A stretch of DNA of 10,456 nucleotides from Woeseiaceae bacterium (lineage in GTDB: Bacteria > Pseudomonadota > Gammaproteobacteria > Steroidobacterales > Woeseiaceae), in the NCBI GenBank assembly GCA_022866645.1, contig JALHUQ010000017.1:1-10456 (forward strand), written 5' to 3'. A program made the translations under genes and the position numbers. Numbering within the stretch: the stretch's first letter is position 1; each line of letters starts with the position of its first letter. Shown here in pieces: positions 6,341 through 10,456 of this stretch. A model generated the notes under the pieces. It did not search any database, had not been told where the DNA came from, and saw only the letters and a program-made list of their open reading frames with translations.

Positions 6341-7092
6341 GCGCGGCGCAGTAAAGAACTCGCTGCCGACGGTATTTTGTTGATCGATGTGGTAGTGGTT
6401 GATTCACGTCGACGCTGCGGCCAGGCATCCAGCCAGCTCACGATTTTTTCGATTTGTACGACATCCGGCTTGACGGACGACGGCGGCATTTCACAAACGC
6501 CGATGCCCTGTTCAGCCGAGCGAACGAAATTCTGCGTGTCGCGGAGTACTGCGATAATCGGAATGCCCAGTGAATCGAGAAAGCGCATCAGCTTGGCAAG
6601 GCTCTTGGTGTTCTTACGTGTTCGGTTTGCAATGACGGCGAGCTTGCGATCACGCCTGTCGACTTTGGCAACCAGTAACAAATCAGCGATACATCGCGAT
6701 GCCGCATGAATGTCCATCAAGGACGGCAACACCGGAACCAGAATGCTGGTGGAATCGCGCGTCAACTCGCGGAGGTCGTCGTGGTCGAAGCTGGCCGGTG
6801 AGTCGATCAACAGGGTTTCGGTTTCTCCCGGAACCCGAAGTTGCCAACTGCGCGTCGCCTGCATGGATTTCTTGTAAGCAACGATGCCGTGAATTTTTGG
6901 AAGATGGTCAGGGCGTCGTTCCAGCCAGGCGGTAGTCGAGCCTTGCGGGTCGTAGTCCATTATGGCGGGAACAGTGCCACGTTTGGCGTAACAGGCTGCA
7001 AGATTCGTAACCAAGGTTGACTTGCCGCATCCTCCCTTGGGGTTGAGGATGACGATCTTGTTGAGCTTGTCTTGTCGCGGCGTTATGAGCAT
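6322..7092 (-). CDS. Orphan ParA/MinD-type ATPase
   Basis: 256 residues from the ATG at 7092; a GTG at 7140 gives 272 residues. I prefer the ATG because a TATTAT element (7141-7146, minus strand) touches the GTG and would place transcription start inside the longer form. Numbering from the ATG, the deviant Walker A box is K19-G-G-C-G-K24-S-T with the signature lysine. Walker A' is D46-x-D48-P-Q-G, and Walker B is L-L-I-D97-S-P. These proteins dimerise with ATP, bind DNA or membrane and position cargo (plasmids, chromosomes, chemotaxis clusters, carboxysomes). No ParB, MinE or cargo gene is next to it, so its cargo is unknown. The C-terminus ends in an Arg- and Thr-rich tail, possibly unstructured. 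The gene is convergent with, and overlaps by 19 bases, the PLP enzyme gene. Confidence 0.88.
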   Translation of the reverse strand: MLITPRQDKLNKIVILNPKGGCGKSTLVTNLAACYAKRGTVPAIMDYDPQGSTTAWLERRPDHLPKIHGIVAYKKSMQATRSWQLRVPGETETLLIDSPASFDHDDLRELTRDSTSILVPVLPSLMDIHAASRCIADLLLVAKVDRRDRKLAVIANRTRKNTKSLAKLMRFLDSLGIPIIAVLRDTQNFVRSAEQGIGVCEMPPSSVKPDVVQIEKIVSWLDAWPQRRRESTTTTSINKIPSAASSLLRRAHFGSA

Positions 7093-7201
7093 GTTCCGAA
7101 TTTCGCCCAAAGTTGACGGGATTTCGTTGTGCCAGTTCACATAATACTGGAAACAACGTAAATGAAGTAAGTGGATTTACTGTTTTACGGACCCCTGACG
7201 T

Positions 7202-8173
7202 TTAGTTGGCTAGCGCTAGCCAGGTTGTCTGGATGGACTCGTCCACGGTGCCGTTGCCGTCATTGTCAAGATCGATACGAACATTGACGTTATCCAGCGC
7301 CACCAATCGCACACTGGAGTTGTTGCCAGAGACCAGCAATTCCCCAGTGCTCGGGAAGTCGACATCGAAGCCCGTAAATTGGACAGGCGTGGTGTAGCGC
7401 ACGGTATCGCTGAGCAATGAGCTGTCGACGGTTCCGGAGGACGTCAGTGTATAAGGGATGCCCTGTTGCCCTGCGTCAACGGTTTGTTCAGTTCGATAGT
7501 TGCTTAGCGTCTCGGAATCGCTATTGGAGCTCGTCATCATCGATGCGCCGGAGACTATCGCGGAAACAAACGGCGTCGCTGTCGTATCAAGAACGACGCT
7601 GGTGTCACCCGTACTGCTCACCACGTCGGTGGCCGTTGTCACTTGAAGTCCGTTCAGGCTGGCGTTCATTCCCAACAAGTACGCTTGCAGAAACAAGTCA
7701 CCCGTAAACTCGGTAACGGTCATGCTCATCACGCCATCAAGAACTTCGCCGAGGCCGTCATCACAGGCAGCCGCATCGATGTTGAAAGTGTCACCGGCCG
7801 TCAGGGTAAACGGATCGGCCAGATCACCGGACATAGTGATCGATCCGGATACGTCGCACGGAAACACGTCGGGACCGAAGGGGACTTGCTGCAGAGCACT
7901 CACCAGAAATCCGGACAATTGCTTCCTGGGCGTCGCCTTGCTGGACGATCCCGGCGCAGTCGCCGTAACGCCAATGGCGCCGCCTACATCGGCGAGATCG
8001 GCGCTATCCATTGCCGCATTGAAAGCAATTACCACCGCGGATTGGGCATTGACCGAGGTCAGGACGAGGCCAGTACCGGTATTTGCAGGCTCGTCACCGC
8101 TGGACAATTTGCTATCGCCGCAGGCTGCCAGAAGCAGCGCTGGGCCCAATGCCAACAGGTGCAGACGTTTCAT
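7202..8173 (-). CDS. Hypothetical lipoprotein with C-terminal EF-hand-like loop
   Basis: 323 residues, ATG at 8173, with CCGGAG about 7 bases upstream. The N-terminus is a clear lipoprotein signal peptide: MKR, a Leu/Ala core, and lipobox L-A-A-C18. Residue +2 is Gly, not Asp, so Lol sorting to the outer membrane is expected. The mature protein is rich in Ser, Thr, Asp and Val, consistent with a beta-rich periplasmic or surface fold, but I recognise no known family. Residues 301-312 (DLDNDGNGTVDE) match the 12-position EF-hand calcium loop, with D at 1, 3 and 5, N at 7 and E at 12. The loop is close to the C-terminus and no partner EF-hand is evident. Function unknown. A long frame on the opposite strand is treated as a shadow. 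Confidence 0.82.
   Translation of the reverse strand: MKRLHLLALGPALLLAACGDSKLSSGDEPANTGTGLVLTSVNAQSAVVIAFNAAMDSADLADVGGAIGVTATAPGSSSKATPRKQLSGFLVSALQQVPFGPDVFPCDVSGSITMSGDLADPFTLTAGDTFNIDAAACDDGLGEVLDGVMSMTVTEFTGDLFLQAYLLGMNASLNGLQVTTATDVVSSTGDTSVVLDTTATPFVSAIVSGASMMTSSNSDSETLSNYRTEQTVDAGQQGIPYTLTSSGTVDSSLLSDTVRYTTPVQFTGFDVDFPSTGELLVSGNNSSVRLVALDNVNVRIDLDNDGNGTVDESIQTTWLALAN
7207..7222. repeat. Perfect 16-bp palindrome at the end of the lipoprotein gene
   Basis: TGGCTAGC followed directly by GCTAGCCA, with no spacer. It covers the last codons of the lipoprotein (Trp-Leu-Ala-Leu-Ala) just before Asn and the stop. No T run follows on the minus strand, so it is not a standard terminator. It could be a protein-binding site or chance. 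Confidence 0.5.
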
Positions 8174-8196
8174 AGTGTAACTCCGGAAAATAGTGA

Positions 8197-8211
8197 ATCG
8201 TTGATAACGAT
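8197..8211 (-). promoter_or_regulatory. Dyad overlapping a weak promoter for the lipoprotein gene
   Basis: ATCGTT, three bases, then AACGAT form a perfect 6-bp inverted repeat 24-38 bases before the lipoprotein ATG. On the minus strand a weak promoter can be drawn: TTGAGC (8223-8228) as -35 and TATCAA (8201-8206) as -10, with a 16-base spacer and four of six matches each. The dyad would cover the -10, as an operator does, or form a hairpin in the leader. No regulator family is indicated. Confidence 0.3.
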
Positions 8212-8278
8212 CCAGTCTACCGGCTCAAAAATTAGTGGCCGTGACAGCACTCACACATTAGACAGGGCTGGATTATGT

Positions 8279-8641
8279 CTAGTGGCCCTGGGAGTGCAGG
8301 AATCGGCGTGCCTGGCGCAGCCAGAGACAGGTTTCGCAGCTGCAGCCGCGTTCGTGATTTTCGCTGTAGGTGGCCTGCAGGTAGGTGGCAGCCTTTCTCA
8401 GTGCGTTCATGAGGTCAGGCAAGGGATCGTCGGGAGATGCCGGTGTCCGCGCCAGCTTGAGCCAGCAACAGGCGTCGCCGAACAAGCAAGTGGTGCAAAC
8501 TTCGGCAGACGCCGTATACCGGCCCTGATAACGGCAATCCGTAAAGTCGACATCACGCTCGATGATCCAGCGAGGATAATCGAGGAGGATGTCGACGTAA
8601 CTCGTCAGCGTGCGAGCATCGCGGCCGGTTTGGGTCATCAT
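8279..8641 (-). CDS. Small cysteine-rich hypothetical protein
   Basis: 120 residues from the ATG at 8641, which has a GGTGG-type Shine-Dalgarno about 8 bases upstream. An ATG at 8692 would add 17 residues (137 total) but has no purine-rich site before it. I do not recognise the family. Eight cysteines fall in a striking pattern: one single, then C-x-x-C, a C-C pair six residues later, and near the C-terminus C-x-C-x-x-C. There is no signal peptide or membrane helix, so a reduced cytosolic metal site (zinc or iron-sulfur) is more plausible than disulfides (inference). The middle is helical and charged with a DDPLPD turn. It lies 105 bases upstream of the lipoprotein gene on the same strand; whether they are co-transcribed is unclear. 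The opposite frame, also open here, lacks protein-like features. Confidence 0.65.
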   Translation of the reverse strand: MMTQTGRDARTLTSYVDILLDYPRWIIERDVDFTDCRYQGRYTASAEVCTTCLFGDACCWLKLARTPASPDDPLPDLMNALRKAATYLQATYSENHERGCSCETCLWLRQARRFLHSQGH

Positions 8642-8692
8642 AGCTAATCCCACCAACGCAAAACGCTGCCGAAAATACGCTCGATGCGCCAT

Positions 8693-8920
8693 TCGGGAAA
8701 CTACCTAGGGATCGCAAACGACCGTCGGGCAGGCGCTGAGAAATCGTTGTGTCTTAGCAACATATCGCGAAAGAGTCTTAACTTTATAGGCCTCAGGCAT
8801 TTACTTTTTTGTTGCGATTTCGCATCATGGTGCTCTTGGCAATCGCGGTTTCGACGCGCTAGCCTGGCACGAGAGCTGGCAAAAGGCTCGCCGATTGAAT
8901 TTTGGCATAAGGGGTAAGAA
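8693..8920. other. Divergent intergenic region before the TonB-dependent receptor
   Basis: 228 bases between the minus-strand cysteine-rich gene and the plus-strand receptor gene, which must hold at least the receptor promoter. I see no convincing -35/-10 pair, Fur box or riboswitch. There is a short 5-bp inverted repeat (TGCGA/TCGCA, 8813-8824), not strong enough to call. A 77-codon plus-strand frame here (8684-8917) shows no protein-like features and is not annotated. Confidence 0.5.
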
Positions 8921-10456
8921 ATGAGAGTCGAAGACTATCGCGCAATTCTCGCGCGCTTATTCAGCACGTTCGCAATTGTTTTCAGCAGTTTTTGTTTGCT
9001 GGCAGCACCAACGGTGTTTGCTCAGGAAGACGGCGTAGACGATCCGGCGGCAGAACAGTATGACGGTGACGAGAAGTTAGCCGAGGAAATCGTGGTTACC
9101 GGGTCTCGCCTGAAGCGTGACACGTACAGCAGCATTTCACCGTTGCAGATTATTACTTCGGAAATTTCTCGCGAAGTCGGTCTTATCGACGCGGCAAACA
9201 TTTTGCAGGAATCCGGTGCATCAAGCGGCCAGCAGATTGACCTCACCTTCAACGGATTCGTTCTTGATAATGGACCGGGTTCTTCGACGGTCAACCTGCG
9301 CGGCCTCGGTGAGGCACGTACGCTGGTTTTGGTCAACGGTCGTCGCCTGGCACCGGCCGGTGTAGAAGGTGCGCCTTTCGCGGCTAACCTGAATCAGATC
9401 CCTGCATCGTTGGTACAACAGTACGACCTGCTGCTCGACGGCGCGTCGTCTGTTTACGGTTCCGATGCCATCGCGGGTGTCGCAAACATAATCCTGCGTA
9501 AAGATTTTGATGGTTTTGAGGTTGAAGGCTTCTCCCGCAATCCGCAACATGGCGGCGGTGTTGAAAATACGCTAAGTGTTGTCTGGGGAAAGAACTTTGA
9601 CAGAGGCTTCATCGGCTTTGGTGCTGAGTACCAGAAAAGCGACAACGTTACTCTCGAAGACCGTCCGTGGACGGCCGGGTGCGATAAAAACTACGAGATC
9701 GACGAAAACGGCCAATTCCGCCAAGACGAGCAGTTCTATCCCAATGTTTATGGCATGCCCTGGGATGAATGCCGACTCGGCCTGTTAGCAGCTCGTGTTT
9801 CGGTTCCGTTTTCGGGGAGTATTTATGCGACACCCGGCGCATCCAACGGCGGTTGGAATGGATTCTCAGAGTCCAATATATTTGGCTTTGGCATTGACAG
9901 TAACCAGGACGGAGTCGCAGATCTAACTTTCCGTGACTATGACCTGAACGGCAAGGCAAGCCAGCAGAATTCCGACCTGTTCTCGGCGAACGACACCCTG
10001 CAAGTCATGGGTTACGGTGAATACACATTTGATACCGCGGCAAACATCACGCCGTACTTCGAAGTGATGTATTCCGAGACCGATTTCTTCTCGAATTCGT
10101 CAGAAGGCCAGTTATTCCCAACGGTACCGGCGAATAACCCGTTCAATATCTGTAACCCGGCTGCTATCGGTGGTGTTGATTGCGGTCTCGCGTTTGACGC
10201 CCTAATGAATAACCCCGGCGTTATTGCCGGCGTATTGAACGCTTTTGGCTGTGATCCGAGTACTGGCGGTAGCTGTGATCAGACTGGAGGCGCTATCGGC
10301 GCTGCTGGCACACAACCTATCGTCTCAGTGGCAGGTGACCGCAATTTTACGAAGGTAAGCGGCGATCAAATACGCGTTGTCACCGGCGTTCGCGGTGATT
10401 TGCCATGGTTACAATTCGGTTCGGTCGATAATTGGTCGTTCGACGCCTATGCGAGC
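8921..10456 (+). CDS. TonB-dependent outer-membrane receptor, 5' part (3' end outside window)
   Basis: ATG at 8921 with AAGGGG at 8909-8914; the frame stays open for 512 codons to the window edge. Layout: a long signal peptide about 1-34 ending V-F-A, a short acidic linker, a TonB box at 55-63 (EEIVVTGSR), then the plug domain with V-N-L-R-G-L-G and V-L-V-N-G-R-R motifs and the G-A-S-S-V-Y-G-S-D-A-I-A-G-V segment. The start of the beta-barrel follows. There is no N-terminal STN domain, so it is unlikely to be a FecA-type signalling transducer. A D-x-N-x-D-G-x-x-D motif near residues 326-334 could bind calcium, and several cysteines occur in probable extracellular loops (for example N-I-C-N-P). 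Such receptors import siderophores, cobalamin, glycans or peptides using TonB-ExbBD energy. The substrate cannot be told from this part. Confidence 0.93.
   Translation, partial: MRVEDYRAILARLFSTFAIVFSSFCLLAAPTVFAQEDGVDDPAAEQYDGDEKLAEEIVVTGSRLKRDTYSSISPLQIITSEISREVGLIDAANILQESGASSGQQIDLTFNGFVLDNGPGSSTVNLRGLGEARTLVLVNGRRLAPAGVEGAPFAANLNQIPASLVQQYDLLLDGASSVYGSDAIAGVANIILRKDFDGFEVEGFSRNPQHGGGVENTLSVVWGKNFDRGFIGFGAEYQKSDNVTLEDRPWTAGCDKNYEIDENGQFRQDEQFYPNVYGMPWDECRLGLLAARVSVPFSGSIYATPGASNGGWNGFSESNIFGFGIDSNQDGVADLTFRDYDLNGKASQQNSDLFSANDTLQVMGYGEYTFDTAANITPYFEVMYSETDFFSNSSEGQLFPTVPANNPFNICNPAAIGGVDCGLAFDALMNNPGVIAGVLNAFGCDPSTGGSCDQTGGAIGAAGTQPIVSVAGDRNFTKVSGDQIRVVTGVRGDLPWLQFGSVDNWSFDAYAS

Noticed and set aside
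7158..7180. GTAAAT/ATTTAC repeat between the ParA-like and lipoprotein genes as a terminator or operator.
   Set aside because: The 6-bp AT-rich arms with an 11-base loop are weak and no T run follows on the minus strand.
7643..8647. A long plus-strand frame (334 codons) antisense to the lipoprotein and cysteine-rich genes.
   Set aside because: It runs across two minus-strand genes and the gap between them. Its protein has no domain, signal or hydrophobic-core pattern, whereas the minus-strand lipoprotein has a textbook signal peptide, lipobox and Shine-Dalgarno.
8813..8824. A short inverted repeat TGCGA/TCGCA before the TonB-dependent receptor as an operator.
   Set aside because: Five-base arms with a two-base gap are expected by chance at this GC content, and no promoter elements align with it.

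Overview
The window looks like chromosomal DNA of a Gram-negative bacterium, most likely a gammaproteobacterium. It has a TonB-dependent outer-membrane receptor, an outer-membrane-type lipoprotein, an OmpA-like periplasmic protein and a stand-alone pterin carbinolamine dehydratase. Genes are densely packed, GC is moderate to high, and GTG starts occur. A marine lineage such as Woeseiaceae or Steroidobacterales is a guess from overall flavour, not shown by the sequence. No tRNA, rRNA, CRISPR array, transposase or prophage gene was seen.

Region 1 (2-4055, + strand) is the most interesting part: a tight run of four genes. They are (i) the 3' part of a MotA/TolQ/ExbB-type proton-channel subunit, (ii) a cytoplasmic protein with a degenerate actin/Hsp70-like body and a C-terminal FHA domain, and (iii, iv) two paralogous von Willebrand factor A (VWA) proteins. 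Both VWA proteins begin with the same short basic stretch and a single membrane helix carrying an aspartate at residue 17. This resembles the proton-carrying helix of ExbD/TolR/MotB, followed by a coiled coil and a VWA domain instead of the usual peptidoglycan-binding or TonB-activating domain. I infer an ion-driven inner-membrane complex whose force is delivered to two different periplasmic VWA domains and whose cytoplasmic side is linked to phospho-threonine signalling.

Region 2 (4056-4960) holds an exported OmpA-family protein with a glycine zipper and a coiled coil, resembling the PdsO family. Its ribosome-binding site lies in a long-range inverted repeat, and a strong intrinsic terminator follows it. 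No terminator was seen between the second VWA gene and this gene, so it may belong to the same transcription unit and supply the peptidoglycan anchor the VWA proteins lack.

Region 3 (5019-6340, + strand) is metabolic: a pterin-4a-carbinolamine dehydratase and, overlapping by one base, a threonine/serine dehydratase-type PLP enzyme. Region 4 (6322-8692, - strand) holds an orphan ParA-like ATPase (its 3' end overlaps that of the PLP enzyme gene), an outer-membrane-type lipoprotein with a C-terminal EF-hand-like loop, and a small cysteine-rich protein. Region 5 (8921 to the end, + strand) is the 5' part of a TonB-dependent receptor gene that runs out of the window. No stretch above 300 bases lacks a gene.
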